From Bacteroidales bacterium (GTDB lineage: Bacteria; Bacteroidota; Bacteroidia; Bacteroidales; P3), in the NCBI GenBank assembly GCA_017451385.1, contig JAFSPS010000020.1, forward strand, positions 1-64,000: a stretch of 64,000 nt of DNA. The letters are read 5' to 3'. A program made the position numbers and the translations under genes. The notes under the pieces are model-generated. The model saw only the letters and a list, made by a program, of their open reading frames with translations. It was not told where the DNA came from and searched no databases. Positions 7,351 to 16,453 of the stretch are shown in pieces. Position 1 is the first letter of the stretch; each line of letters opens with the position of its first letter.

Positions 7351-8112
7351 TTATTTATCGTCCGTTTTTTTCTTAGTGGTTTTCTTTGTCGTTGTGGACT
7401 TTGTTGAGGATGCTTTAGTCTTGGTGTTTTTTTTCTCCACCTCTTTTTTTACCGCAGGTTCTTTTTTGGCGGTTGGTTTTGTTGTAGTTTTTTTTGCTGT
7501 ATTTTTTTTGCCGTTTTTTGTTGTCGTCATGCTGTCGTCGTCCAGCAGGCTGTCTATCTCGGCGATGTCCTCGTCCGACGGTTCGAAGTCGTCATCGTCG
7601 TCGAGACCTTCATCCTTGTAGTCGTCCTTGTATTCGTCATCGTCGTCATCATCGGTGTTGAATTCTGCCGCCAGTTCGTTGCGCAGCTCGTCCATGTCGG
7701 GTGAGTTCTTTTTCTTCTTACTGCCGGTGGTGCTGTTGTCGAGCATGCTGTCCTGCTCTCCGTAGTTGAGGACGCGTTCGGTATGGTTGTCGCCCATGTC
7801 GCCGTCTTTCTCGATGGCTTCGTCCATCGTGGAGTACTCGTCGTCGCCGCCTTTACTGTCGGTGTCGAACATTTCTTTCTCTATGTCTTCGGCTTTGAGG
7901 GTATCCACCTTGACATCGAATTTTATCATGTACGAGGTGCTGTCGGTCTCCAACGGAACCACGAAAAGTGGTTCGCCATTGGGTTTGTATGCCTTCTGCA
8001 GGTACTCCTGATACCCGTCAGGATAGGTTTCTTTGAAGAGTACTTTGAGGTCGTCAGAAAGATTGTTATAGCTGACAATCAGTTTCTTTTTAGTTTTAAT
8101 ATAGTTTATCAT
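7351..8112 (-). CDS. conserved Bacteroidota protein with acidic middle and Lys/Thr-rich tail
   Basis: A 253-residue cytoplasmic protein with three parts. Residues 1-85 are a compact domain (KKLIVSYNNLSDDLKVLFKE, PNGEPLFVVPLETDSTSYMI, KFDVKVD) that I recognise as a conserved Bacteroidota hypothetical family. Residues about 85-190 are strongly acidic, with runs of Asp/Glu. Residues about 195-253 are Lys/Thr/Ala-rich (KKTTTKPTAKK type), like the tails of bacterial histone H1-like proteins, suggesting nucleic-acid binding. It lies next to and co-directional with parE, 65 bp downstream. Function unknown; a link to chromosome topology is only suggested by the neighbour. Confidence 0.75.
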   Translation of the reverse strand: MINYIKTKKKLIVSYNNLSDDLKVLFKETYPDGYQEYLQKAYKPNGEPLFVVPLETDSTSYMIKFDVKVDTLKAEDIEKEMFDTDSKGGDDEYSTMDEAIEKDGDMGDNHTERVLNYGEQDSMLDNSTTGSKKKKNSPDMDELRNELAAEFNTDDDDDDEYKDDYKDEGLDDDDDFEPSDEDIAEIDSLLDDDSMTTTKNGKKNTAKKTTTKPTAKKEPAVKKEVEKKNTKTKASSTKSTTTKKTTKKKTDDK

Positions 8113-8177
8113 TGCTTGAAAATTTGATGCAATTATAGTAAGTTTCTTGTAATGCTACAATTTTTTTTTCAAAAATC

Positions 8178-10073
8178 TTACATGGCTATCTCGCTGTCGT
8201 CTTCTATGCGTAGGTTTTGCATGATGAAATCGCGTCGTTCTGTGGTGTTGTTACCCATGTAGAAATTGAGGACGCCTTTGATGTCAAAGTCTTTGTGGAG
8301 CAGCACGGGGTCGAGGCGCATATCTTGGTTGATGAAGCCTTTGAACTCGTCGGGCGATATTTCGCCAAGACCTTTGAAACGGGTGATTTCGGCATGAGGT
8401 GTGCTGGCTATGGCGGCTATGCGCTCCTCGTCGCTGTAGCAGTAGTGGGTGACTTTCTTGTTGCGCACGCGGAAGAGGGGTGTCTGTAGGATATATACAT
8501 GGCCTGTGCGCACCAGCTCGGGGTAGAAGCGCAGGAAGAAGGTGAGCAGCAGCAGACGAATGTGCATGCCGTCAACATCGGCATCAGTGGCTATCACCAC
8601 GTTGTTGTAGCGCAGGTTCTCTAATCCGTCGTCTATGTCGAGGGCGTTGTGCAGCAGGTTTAGTTCGTCGTGCTTATATACCTCTATCTTTTCCGACGAG
8701 ACGGTGTTGTAGGGCTTGCCGCGCAGGCTGAAGACGGCTTGCGTTTCCACATCGCGACTCTTGGTGATGCTACCTGATGCCGAGAGACCCTCGGTGATGA
8801 ATATAGTGCTCTCGAGGCGGCGTGCGTGGTTGCTGTTGTAGTGCACATGGCAGTCGCGCAGTTTGCTGTTGTTGAGGCTGGCGCGTTTGCTTGCCTCGCG
8901 TGCCACCTTCTTGATGCCGGCAATCTGTTTGCGCTCCTTCTCGTTTTGCAGTATTTTTTGTTGCAGTATCTCGGCGGTCTCGCCGTTGATGTGGAGATAG
9001 TTGTCGAGGTTGCGTTTCAGCACGTCATAGACGTAGGTCTTCAGTAGTGGGCTGTCGTAGTTGCCGTCTTTGTCGGGCGGAGCCATGTGTGTGGAGCCGA
9101 GTTTTGTCTTGGTCTGAGCCTCGAACACGGGTTCTTGAATCCTTACGCACAGTGCGCATACAAGCCCTTGCCGTATGTCCTCGGGCACATACTCTTTCTT
9201 GTTGTAGAACTCTTTGACCACGCGCGCATAGCCTTCTCGGAAAGCGCTCTGATGTGTGCCGCCTTCGGTGGTGTGCTGTCCGTTGACAAACGAGTAGTAG
9301 TAGTCGCTACTTTGTCCGTTGACGTGTGTGAAGGCGGCCTCGAAGTCGTCCTCTTTGATGTGGATGATAGGATAGAGCCCGTCGCCCTCCATGTTGTGTT
9401 GCAGCAGGTCGAGTAGGCCGTTTTTTGAGTAGTAGCGTTTGTCGTTGTAGTAGATGGTAAGCCCACGGTTGAGGTAGCAGTAGTTCCAGACGCGTTTTTC
9501 GACGTATTCGCTGATGAAGTGGTAGTTGCCGAACAGCTGTGCATCGGGCACAAACTCTACGTATGTGCCGTTTTCCTCCGTGCAGTCTATTATGTCGCTG
9601 TCGGTCGCGAGTTTGCCTTTCTCAAATTCGGCAATGCGGCATTTGCCGTCGCGCACCGCCTGCACTTTGAAGTAGCTGCTCAACGCATTGACGGCCTTGG
9701 TACCCACGCCGTTAAGGCCTACCGATTTTTGAAACACCTTGCTGTCATACTTGGCTCCTGTGTTCAGTTTGCTGACGGCTTCTACCATCTTGCCCAGCGG
9801 TATGCCACGTCCGTAGTCGCGGATGCTGACGCGCTTCTCGCCAAAGTTTATCTTGATGTCTATGCGTTTACCGTAGCCTGATGAGAATTCGTCTATGGCG
9901 TTGTCTATCACCTCTTTTATTAGTACGTAAATACCGTCGTCGTGCGACGAACCGTCCCCCAATTTGCCAATATACATACCCGGGCGCAGCCTGATATGTT
10001 CCATATCTTCGAGGTGTACTATGCTCTCATCGGTGTATTCGTGCTGTGGTGTGCTTATTATTTCGTCTGCCAT
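8178..10073 (-). CDS. parE: DNA topoisomerase IV subunit B (ParE)
   Basis: ATPase subunit of type IIA topoisomerase, which decatenates and relaxes DNA together with ParC. The protein begins [19 protein letters not shown]; an upstream in-frame TTG at 10091 is a less likely start, and the promoter at about 10100 leaves a short leader for the ATG at 10073. GHKL motifs are present ([39 protein letters not shown]). The Toprim domain shows [16 protein letters not shown], where many homologues have EGDSA, and [11 protein letters not shown] with the metal-binding Asp residues. The C-terminus ([27 protein letters not shown]) is typical. About 631 residues. parC is not in the window. Confidence 0.93.
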   Translation of the reverse strand: MADEIISTPQHEYTDESIVHLEDMEHIRLRPGMYIGKLGDGSSHDDGIYVLIKEVIDNAIDEFSSGYGKRIDIKINFGEKRVSIRDYGRGIPLGKMVEAVSKLNTGAKYDSKVFQKSVGLNGVGTKAVNALSSYFKVQAVRDGKCRIAEFEKGKLATDSDIIDCTEENGTYVEFVPDAQLFGNYHFISEYVEKRVWNYCYLNRGLTIYYNDKRYYSKNGLLDLLQHNMEGDGLYPIIHIKEDDFEAAFTHVNGQSSDYYYSFVNGQHTTEGGTHQSAFREGYARVVKEFYNKKEYVPEDIRQGLVCALCVRIQEPVFEAQTKTKLGSTHMAPPDKDGNYDSPLLKTYVYDVLKRNLDNYLHINGETAEILQQKILQNEKERKQIAGIKKVAREASKRASLNNSKLRDCHVHYNSNHARRLESTIFITEGLSASGSITKSRDVETQAVFSLRGKPYNTVSSEKIEVYKHDELNLLHNALDIDDGLENLRYNNVVIATDADVDGMHIRLLLLTFFLRFYPELVRTGHVYILQTPLFRVRNKKVTHYCYSDEERIAAIASTPHAEITRFKGLGEISPDEFKGFINQDMRLDPVLLHKDFDIKGVLNFYMGNNTTERRDFIMQNLRIEDDSEIAM

Positions 10074-10099
10074 GATGCTGCGTTTATTCAATCAAAATG

Positions 10100-10107
10100 C
10101 AAAAGTA
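10100..10107 (-). promoter_or_regulatory. parE -7 box
   Basis: On the minus strand the sequence reads TACTTTTG, fitting TAnnTTTG, about 27 bp upstream of the parE ATG. Confidence 0.65.
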
Positions 10108-10739
10108 CAAGAAAAAATGTAATCAAAAGCAATTATCTGAGTATGTTTTTCCTTTACACTTTCTTTTTGTCTGATGTACGTTTTATGCAACAGCTGTTTT
10201 TATGCATCGTCTGCGGTGCAGATGCGTTTTTGCACCATAATATATTTATTTGCAATATGTTGTTAGCTTTCTCCCTTTTGTTGTGATTAAAAGGTGCAAA
10301 AATTTTTTTTTTGTGTTCATTTTACGATAAAATAGTCCTACAATGACCCGTAATCAATCAAGTTTTTTTTCTTTTTTTGTTGCTATCTTATTGTTATTCT
10401 TTTGTAAGGATTTTGTTTTATGTAAAATTTACACTTTTATTTTGCCGATTAGAAAAATAATAATATCTTTGCGTTGAAAACACACAATAATTTTTCTCTT
10501 CTGATATACAAAACGAGTGCTTCTTTTTAATTTCATACATCGGACTATTCATTTCAAACAATAGAAGGCTGGAGCAGAATATTGTAAATGACAAACGATT
10601 ACTTTTGCATGGTGAAAAAACATGCAAATAAAAAAACAGAAGTGCAAAAAGAGTGCAAATAGACTGCGTGATAATGATATATTTTTGTTGCGTCAACAGA
10701 GTCGAATTAAATATACACAATACTAAAACCAAATAAGTT
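10108..10739. other. long AT-rich intergenic region with two plus-strand promoter-like boxes
   Basis: More than 600 bp without a credible gene between divergent parE and the regulator at 10740. Two TAnnTTTG boxes face right: TATCTTTG at 10464-10471 and TACTTTTG at 10600-10607. Either could start the transcript of the 10740 gene, leaving a leader of about 130 or 270 nt. The box at 10464 could also serve a small RNA, but no strong terminator hairpin supports this. The minus-strand reading frame across 10418-10843 has very AT-driven composition and overlaps the regulator. Confidence 0.5.
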
Positions 10740-11216
10740 ATGCCAAGGATATTATACAGAGAATTACGTTTTCGCGTCATCGACCGATGCTTGCGCGATG
10801 AGCAGACACAACACACTATTGCTTCGCTCACAGAGGCTTGCAACCGGATGCTTTCGGCCTCTTATGGTGTGAAGGTGAGCCGTCGCACGGTGCAGTATGA
10901 TATTAGTATATTGCGCAATGCGCCATACTGCATAGTGCTCAACAAGTCTTTGCTGCGTCAAGGCATTTACCGCTACGCCGACACCAGCTGCGTGGTAAAC
11001 TATGTGTCGGCAGACTCTGCGGAGAGCGTCCCTCGTGAGACGCAATGTACGGTCATGGTGGCGGTGAACGCCCTGCATGAGTTTGAACAGATGCTCTTCC
11101 AGATGGGTGAGAATGTGGAGATTGTCTCTCCGGCGCATCTGCGTCAGCGCATGGTGTCGCGACTGCATAGTGCGCTGGAACGGTATGAGGTGCAAGAGTG
11201 CAAGATGGCGAAATGA
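10740..11216 (+). CDS. short WYL-family-like regulator lacking the WYL domain
   Basis: A 158-residue DNA-binding protein. Residues 1-65 match the N-terminal HTH of Bacteroidota WYL regulators (RFRVIDRCLRDEQTQHTIAS, VSRRTVQYDISILRNA). Residues about 105-155 match the C-terminal extension of the same family (VMVAVNALHEFEQMLFQMGE, VEIVSPAHLRQRMVSRL). The WYL ligand-binding domain, roughly 100-150 residues in typical members of about 300 residues, is missing, so the two ends are joined by a short linker. This could be an internal deletion fixed in this lineage or a natural short form. It lies between long noncoding DNA and an exported TPR protein on the same strand. Confidence 0.75.
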   Translation: MPRILYRELRFRVIDRCLRDEQTQHTIASLTEACNRMLSASYGVKVSRRTVQYDISILRNAPYCIVLNKSLLRQGIYRYADTSCVVNYVSADSAESVPRETQCTVMVAVNALHEFEQMLFQMGENVEIVSPAHLRQRMVSRLHSALERYEVQECKMAK

Positions 11217-11362
11217 GCAAACCAAGAACGATTTTTTCAATATATTTGTATCATTAAGTTAGTATTCAGATTATCCATTTTACCCCAATGGTCAGCGACA
11301 TACGGAGTGTATCCTATGTCGGTTGCAAAAAAATGTAAACAAAAATAAATACCTAATAGGAG

Positions 11363-13414
11363 ATGAAGAGATTATTTCAAATTGTTATCGTCTTTGTACT
11401 GTCAGCAGTGATGAGCGCACAACTTATGGCGCAGAGTGGCTACGAGCCGGAGACCTACAACTACAAACGTGCCGTAGAGGCTATCAACGAAGAAAACTAT
11501 AGCGAGGCGTTTGACTACCTTAAGAAGGAGTTGGCCGATAATCCGAAGGACGGTTATGCCTATGCGTGGGTTGCGGCACTCTACTATATGGACGACTCAT
11601 ACGGCGACGCCCTCACCTACATCAATAAAGCCATAAAGTACCTCCCGTCCAAGGACAGCTACTGGATTGCACTATCTTTATCGCAGCGTGGTGATGTCTA
11701 TCTTAAGATAGCAGATACTGCGGCGGCGCTCAAAGACTATACGGAAGCTATCAAAATATGCAAGGATGAGGAAAAATTGCAACGGTTTTACTCAGACCGT
11801 GCACAGCTCTATTACGAGCTGCGTGAGTACGACCTGTCTAATGAGGACTATGAGCAGATTGTCAACCTTGATGAAGGCGGCGCGACGGGGCACTTGGGGC
11901 AGGCTCGCAACCTGATAGCTTTGCGTCAGTATGAAAAGGCTATAGAGAAGCTCGACCACGTGGTACGCATGCACAGCGACAATTCAAGGGTCTATTCTTT
12001 CCGTGCCGAGGCCTACATGCGTATGCACCGCTACAGTGAGGCCGCCGACGACATCATTTCCGCCCTCGACATTGACGCAGACAATAAGGCATGGGTGCTA
12101 TTGCAAATGATGGCAGACTCTTCTTTCTCTGTGATGAATACCAAACTGCGCGTCAGGGCTGCCAAGCAGCCGCAGGCGGATAACTGGCAATTCTACCTCG
12201 CCACCATCAACGAGATAGCCAAACGTTACGACGACGCTATAGCTTATTATTCAAAAGCCCATACACTGAGCCCCAATGATGTCTTTGCGTCAAGTATGGG
12301 TGACTGCTATAAAAAGAAAGGCGATTTCCAGCAGGCTATACGCTATTATTCGGAAGCTATGGACCTTGATTCCACCGACTATCGCCACCTTCTTAATCGT
12401 GCTAAAGCTGAATATTCGGCAGGTCTTTATGACGATGCCATTGCCGACTATGACCGTCTTATCGAGGAATCTCCTGATGCTGGAGGTTTCTACTATTGGC
12501 GAGGCTGGGTCAAGGAACACGGTCTCTCAGATATAGAGGGTGCTATAGATGACTACACCACATGTATTACGCTCGTGCCTGAATACGCCTATGCCTATAT
12601 GAATCGTGGCATACTCTACAGGCTGCAGGGCAAAACGGCACTGGCACGTGCAGACTTCCAGAAAGCCTTGGAACTTGATACCGTTGTCTGGCCCTACGAT
12701 TGTGCCCATTTCTGCTATCTCTATCTCGGCCAACGCGACAGCGCCGTGGCTGTCAACGACCGTCTCCTACGCTATGACCGTTCCGCAAACCTTTATGATG
12801 CCGCCTGCCTTTACAGCATCATGGGCGACAAGGAGCAAGGCTTATCCTTTCTGCGTGAGAGCCTCGACAGTGGCTATGTGAATATCAATCATATTCAGCA
12901 TGACCGCGACCTCGACAACCTGCGCTCTATGCCTGAATACAAGGCACTGATAGACAAATATTCTAAGTACAATACCACCTCCGAGGCTGTAGGGAGTAAC
13001 CCTCAGCGCACTGTCACTACCGAGGTCCCCTTCACGCGCGAGAATGGTGGCGGCACCTGCAAGGTGCAGTGCTCTATCAACGGTTTGCCACTCAATATGA
13101 TATTTGATACCGGTGCCGACGATATATCGCTCTCCTCCGTCGAGGCAGCCTTCATGTTCAAGAACGGCTACCTCTCCAGCAAAGACGTGATAGGCCGCAC
13201 CAACTACCTCACCGCCAGCGGCGAAGTGGTGGAAGGCACCATCATCAACCTCAGCAAAATTGAGTTTGGAGGCCTGCAGCTCTCCAATGTACGCGCCAGC
13301 GTGGTCAAAGGGCAGCGTGCACCGCTCCTGCTCGGACAGTCCGTCCTCTCGCGCCTCGGCAAGATAGAGATAGACAACGTCAACCGCAAGCTCATCATCA
13401 CGCATGCCGAATAA
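11363..13414 (+). CDS. exported TPR protein fused to a retropepsin-like aspartic protease domain
   Basis: A 683-residue protein with a signal peptide (MKRLFQIVIVFVLSAVMSAQ). Residues about 30-520 hold a long series of TPR motifs (for example YAYAWVAALYYMDDSYGDAL, AIRYYSEAMDLDSTDYRHLL, GRAYMNRGILYRLQGKTAL-like units). Residues about 560-680 form a retropepsin-like domain with the active-site motif FDTGADD (Asp 582, Thr 583, Gly 584), a following GRTNYLTASGEVVEG strand and the hydrophobic LLLGQSVLSRLGKIEIDN motif of single-domain aspartyl proteases that act as dimers. Location is probably periplasmic. Such fusions suggest substrate recognition by TPRs and cleavage by the protease, but the substrate is unknown. 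A strong terminator follows. Confidence 0.85.
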   Translation: MKRLFQIVIVFVLSAVMSAQLMAQSGYEPETYNYKRAVEAINEENYSEAFDYLKKELADNPKDGYAYAWVAALYYMDDSYGDALTYINKAIKYLPSKDSYWIALSLSQRGDVYLKIADTAAALKDYTEAIKICKDEEKLQRFYSDRAQLYYELREYDLSNEDYEQIVNLDEGGATGHLGQARNLIALRQYEKAIEKLDHVVRMHSDNSRVYSFRAEAYMRMHRYSEAADDIISALDIDADNKAWVLLQMMADSSFSVMNTKLRVRAAKQPQADNWQFYLATINEIAKRYDDAIAYYSKAHTLSPNDVFASSMGDCYKKKGDFQQAIRYYSEAMDLDSTDYRHLLNRAKAEYSAGLYDDAIADYDRLIEESPDAGGFYYWRGWVKEHGLSDIEGAIDDYTTCITLVPEYAYAYMNRGILYRLQGKTALARADFQKALELDTVVWPYDCAHFCYLYLGQRDSAVAVNDRLLRYDRSANLYDAACLYSIMGDKEQGLSFLRESLDSGYVNINHIQHDRDLDNLRSMPEYKALIDKYSKYNTTSEAVGSNPQRTVTTEVPFTRENGGGTCKVQCSINGLPLNMIFDTGADDISLSSVEAAFMFKNGYLSSKDVIGRTNYLTASGEVVEGTIINLSKIEFGGLQLSNVRASVVKGQRAPLLLGQSVLSRLGKIEIDNVNRKLIITHAE

Positions 13415-13431
13415 TGACGTGATGCCGCCTG

Positions 13432-13465
13432 CTGGCGTTGCCGGCGGATGCCGCCAGTTTTTTTT
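13432..13465 (+). terminator. intrinsic terminator of the TPR-protease gene
   Basis: GC-rich imperfect hairpin from ctggcg to cgccag followed directly by eight T residues (13458-13465). Confidence 0.8.
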
Positions 13466-13503
13466 GAAGTTATAGAAAATAATGATATTAAAACGCAAAA
13501 ATT

Positions 13504-13983
13504 ATGTTTGGATTTGGTAAAAAAAAGAGCAACAAAACTTCTTCTGCTACCGATACTCGCGACCTCGTCGCCAATACGCTGACAACGATGAATGTACCCT
13601 ATCATGTGGACTATGATGTGGATGGCAATCCCTTCGAGTTGCAATATCAGGGTGGCAACTTCATTATCAGCGCACTTAAAGACAGTAAGTTTATAGACAT
13701 ATACTATCTTGGTTTTTATTCCGTGCCAAAATATGATGTCGATGACCTCTCGCGCTTCTACCGCACTGTCAACCACTTGAACGCCAATAGCGATGTTGCT
13801 CTGTTTTATGGCGAGCATGAAGAAGATGAAGAAGTCTATATCTCCAGTTATAAGAACATTCTTTTCGTACCCGAAATAACCAATATTGATGCCTATCTTG
13901 CCTCGCAGCTGCAGCTCTTCTTCCGAGTCCATCGAACCTTCCTCACCGAGATGGACCGCCAAAGAGTAAAGGAAGAGAAATAA
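13504..13983 (+). CDS. hypothetical protein, YbjN-like
   Basis: A 159-residue soluble protein without signal peptide. It begins with a basic stretch (FGFGKKKSNK), followed by a mixed alpha/beta domain (MNVPYHVDYDVDGNPFELQY, FIISALKDSKFIDIYYLGFY, LSRFYRTVNHLNANSDVALF) whose layout resembles the YbjN/type III chaperone-like fold. The resemblance is weak and rests on pattern only. It sits upstream of the reverse transcriptase with a 72-bp gap containing a separate promoter-like box, so co-transcription is uncertain. Confidence 0.65.
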   Translation: MFGFGKKKSNKTSSATDTRDLVANTLTTMNVPYHVDYDVDGNPFELQYQGGNFIISALKDSKFIDIYYLGFYSVPKYDVDDLSRFYRTVNHLNANSDVALFYGEHEEDEEVYISSYKNILFVPEITNIDAYLASQLQLFFRVHRTFLTEMDRQRVKEEK

Positions 13984-14027
13984 CGTACAGTGAAGAAACC
14001 GTGAAAAAAGGTTGCGCAACGTCGCAG

Positions 14028-14035
14028 TATATTTG
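14028..14035 (+). promoter_or_regulatory. -7 box of the reverse transcriptase gene
   Basis: TATATTTG, matching TAnnTTTG, 20 bp upstream of the ATG at 14056. The small palindrome ttgcgcaa lies just upstream at about 14012. Confidence 0.6.
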
Positions 14036-14055
14036 CAAAAAAAATAGAAACAGTT

Positions 14056-16092
14056 ATGTTGAATACTAATAAAACAATTCTTGAACTGACCTCGGATGAG
14101 GCTATGGCTTATATGATGGAGGATGAGCAGTACTGCACCTTCGAGCTGCCAGAGTATATGAAGTTTGGCGATGTGCTTAAGCAGACGGCAACGACTATTG
14201 GTAATCGTGATTATTCGGATTGTGTCGAGTCGGATGCTACGCTGTCGGACAATGTGAACCTGACAATGCTGACCAATAAGGATGGCGGATATGGTGTTCG
14301 TCCTTTGACGTTGACCAATCCCTATATGTATTATTTTTTGGTGCGGGAGCTGTTTGGCACGAAGAATTGGGATGACATTAAAAAACATTTCGAGGAGTGC
14401 AAGGTTGAGAATATAGATAGTTATGCTATGCCGGTGGTTAAGGACGACTTGATGCCGGAACCTTTCCGAAACTCGACAACCATACTCAACTGGTGGCGAA
14501 ATATGGAGCAGCGTTCTATCGAATTGTCCTTGCAGTATCGTTATATGTTCGTTTCGGACATAACTAACTGTTATGGTTCTATAAATCATGAGTCTATTAT
14601 CTGGGCGTTGACACGCAAGGCTACGGCAAAAGAAAATGAGAATACTGCCCAGATAGGTGCCAACATAAAACGGCTGTTGCATGATATGGGGCATGGCAGC
14701 ACGATAGGAATACCGCAAGGGAGTGTGATTTATGATATGATTGCCGAGATAGTGTTGGCATACGCTGACTTGCTGCTGAGTGAGAAAATTGCCAAAGAGC
14801 ATCCAGAAATAAAAGAGTACACTATTCTTCGTTATCGAGACGACTATAAGGTGTTTAGTAATAGTAGGGGAGAGTTGGAGGTAATATCCTATGCGCTTCA
14901 GCAGATATTGGAGGGCTTGAATTTCCGTATGAATACGGCAAAAACAAAAATTAGTTCTTCTATTATTACCGATTCAATCAAGCCTGACAAGCTTAACTAT
15001 ATCATCAACACCCCAATCTGTGGCAAAAACTATCATTCTGATACAGGCATGTGGTACGCTTTTGGTGGATTGCAGAAGCATCTGCTTTACATACTGCTCT
15101 TTGCGCGACAGAACCCTAATTCGGGACAGATAAAGACTATGCTCAGCCTGCTCTCCAAACGAATTGAGAATCGCATGAAGGATGCAAAGAAAAGGAATGG
15201 GAAGAAGGGAGAGGCGGATGATTCTATAGCAACTCTTGGAGAATCATTGTTGAAGAAAAAACGAATAAAAGAAACGGCATGGCAGCTTATTGCACCACAT
15301 GGCATAGAGGGAAGCATCCGAGCTCATTGTGCCATAGCCATGCAGATAGGTCTCGAAAATGTTGGGGCGGTACATTATGCACTGAAGGTAATCAGCAGAC
15401 TACTGGAAGCTCTTGACGATAAGGAGGAACGTGAGGACATTGCAAGACTGGTTAGTGAAAGGTTGCGTTCCATGCCCAATTCGGACTACACGCAGTTGTG
15501 GTTGCAGCAGCTTACTATTGAGAGCGACGAGCAAAACGGGGGCAATCCGTATTCGTCACCGCTGAGTCAGTTTGTTTATGATAGATGTAGAGGGGAGCGG
15601 TCGAGTATATGGAACAATGACTGGCTGAAGAAAGAGATAGCTGAAGAATGTCAGATAAAAGAGATTGTTGATGAAGAAAAGCGGAAGGAGGTGGGGCGTA
15701 TAATAGAGTTCAAGGAAAAACGCAACTACAATGAATGGTGGGAGGATGATGAGCAGTTGGACGAATTTTTGGCGGCTCTGGAAAAGTTAGAAGCCTCCAC
15801 ACCGTCGGATGAGGAATTGATGAAGAAGGCAGCGGCGATGGATAAAGCGGAGGAAAAGAGAGATGAGAAAATGAAGAGGCTTGCAGCGGCGATGGATAAA
15901 GCAGAGGAAAAGAGAGATGAGGAAATGATGAAAGCGGCAGCGGTGCTGGATAGGGCGGAGAAAAAGAGAGATGAGGAATTGATGAAGTTTGCAGAGGAGA
16001 TGGATACATTGGAACAGGAGTTAGGACAAACAATAGAAGATTTGTTGATTGATGGTGATGCAAAGAATGATGTGGAATCACAGCAAAAGTAA
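14056..16092 (+). CDS. stand-alone reverse transcriptase with YRDD motif, candidate phage-defence RT
   Basis: A 678-residue RNA-directed DNA polymerase homologue. The RT palm shows VSDITNCYGSINHESIIWAL (first catalytic-type Asp at 168), GIPQGS at 218-223, and ILRYRDDYKVF with YRDD at 260-263. It has no maturase or endonuclease domain and no group II intron or retron-type organisation is visible. Residues about 340-585 are predicted mostly alpha-helical, as in the C-terminal parts of abortive-infection (AbiA/AbiK-like) and DRT-type RTs. Residues 586-657 are four 18-residue heptad-like repeats, probably a coiled coil. Its own promoter box and terminator suggest a one-gene unit. I assign it to the broad Abi/unknown-group RTs by architecture and cannot name the subgroup. 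Confidence 0.82.
   Translation: MLNTNKTILELTSDEAMAYMMEDEQYCTFELPEYMKFGDVLKQTATTIGNRDYSDCVESDATLSDNVNLTMLTNKDGGYGVRPLTLTNPYMYYFLVRELFGTKNWDDIKKHFEECKVENIDSYAMPVVKDDLMPEPFRNSTTILNWWRNMEQRSIELSLQYRYMFVSDITNCYGSINHESIIWALTRKATAKENENTAQIGANIKRLLHDMGHGSTIGIPQGSVIYDMIAEIVLAYADLLLSEKIAKEHPEIKEYTILRYRDDYKVFSNSRGELEVISYALQQILEGLNFRMNTAKTKISSSIITDSIKPDKLNYIINTPICGKNYHSDTGMWYAFGGLQKHLLYILLFARQNPNSGQIKTMLSLLSKRIENRMKDAKKRNGKKGEADDSIATLGESLLKKKRIKETAWQLIAPHGIEGSIRAHCAIAMQIGLENVGAVHYALKVISRLLEALDDKEEREDIARLVSERLRSMPNSDYTQLWLQQLTIESDEQNGGNPYSSPLSQFVYDRCRGERSSIWNNDWLKKEIAEECQIKEIVDEEKRKEVGRIIEFKEKRNYNEWWEDDEQLDEFLAALEKLEASTPSDEELMKKAAAMDKAEEKRDEKMKRLAAAMDKAEEKRDEEMMKAAAVLDRAEKKRDEELMKFAEEMDTLEQELGQTIEDLLIDGDAKNDVESQQK
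15811..16026 (+). repeat. 54-bp in-frame tandem repeat in the RT gene
   Basis: Four units of 18 codons encode repeats of the type EELMKKAAAMDKAEEKRD, with the third and fourth units more diverged. The charge and Ala/Met pattern predicts a long helix or coiled coil. Unit length keeps the frame if copy number changes. Confidence 0.85.
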
Positions 16093-16150
16093 GTGTTGGA
16101 AAAAGCGGTGGTATTCTTGATGTGTCAATTCGTTTTGGGGAATATCATTC

Positions 16151-16183
16151 AAACCGCATTATGTTATGTGCATAATGCGGTTT
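16151..16183. terminator. hairpin downstream of the RT gene
   Basis: A perfect 13-bp stem, aaaccgcattatg with its complement, enclosing a 7-nt loop. No long T-run follows, so it may be a terminator without a U-tract or an RNA 3' end structure. Confidence 0.65.
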
Positions 16184-16430
16184 ACATAATGGGGATGGGG
16201 TAGTGGATGATGGGCTTTGCTGTGGGTGATGTGGTGTGTTTGATGGTAGTGGATGGCGGTATCTGACAGATGTGGACTGAAATATATATCGTGTGACATG
16301 GATGGAGTGGCATGATGAATTGTGGCTGCTGGGGAGAATGTTGAAATGGCGTTGTGGTATATAATTCGTACAAAAGATGATGTTTATGTACAATACCGGG
16401 TGAATGTGGTTGATAATGGATTTTTATCGA

Positions 16431-16438
16431 TATCTTTG
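16431..16438 (+). promoter_or_regulatory. -7 box of the first GH25 gene
   Basis: TATCTTTG, matching TAnnTTTG. The expected transcription start at about 16445 lies close to the GTG at 16454, which favours the ATG at 16463 as the real start. Confidence 0.6.
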
Positions 16439-16453
16439 CAATGAAAAAAAACG

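Larger units (their letters stand above)
16093..16453. other. intergenic region after the RT gene
   Basis: About 360 bp. It holds the hairpin at 16151-16183 and the promoter box at 16431-16438. The stretch 16190-16340 is unusually rich in G and T on the plus strand. I see no reading frame and cannot exclude a non-coding RNA. Confidence 0.4.

Noticed and set aside
10418-10843. 141-codon minus-strand frame before the WYL-like gene
   Set aside because: AT-driven composition and overlap with the supported regulator start.
13204-14802. Long minus-strand reading frame (532 codons)
   Set aside because: It lies opposite three plus-strand genes with clear domains (protease, YbjN-like, RT), has no recognisable motif and crosses their promoters.
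14056-16092. Group II intron or retron reverse transcriptase
   Set aside because: No maturase/endonuclease domain and no intron or msr-msd-like structure recognised around it.
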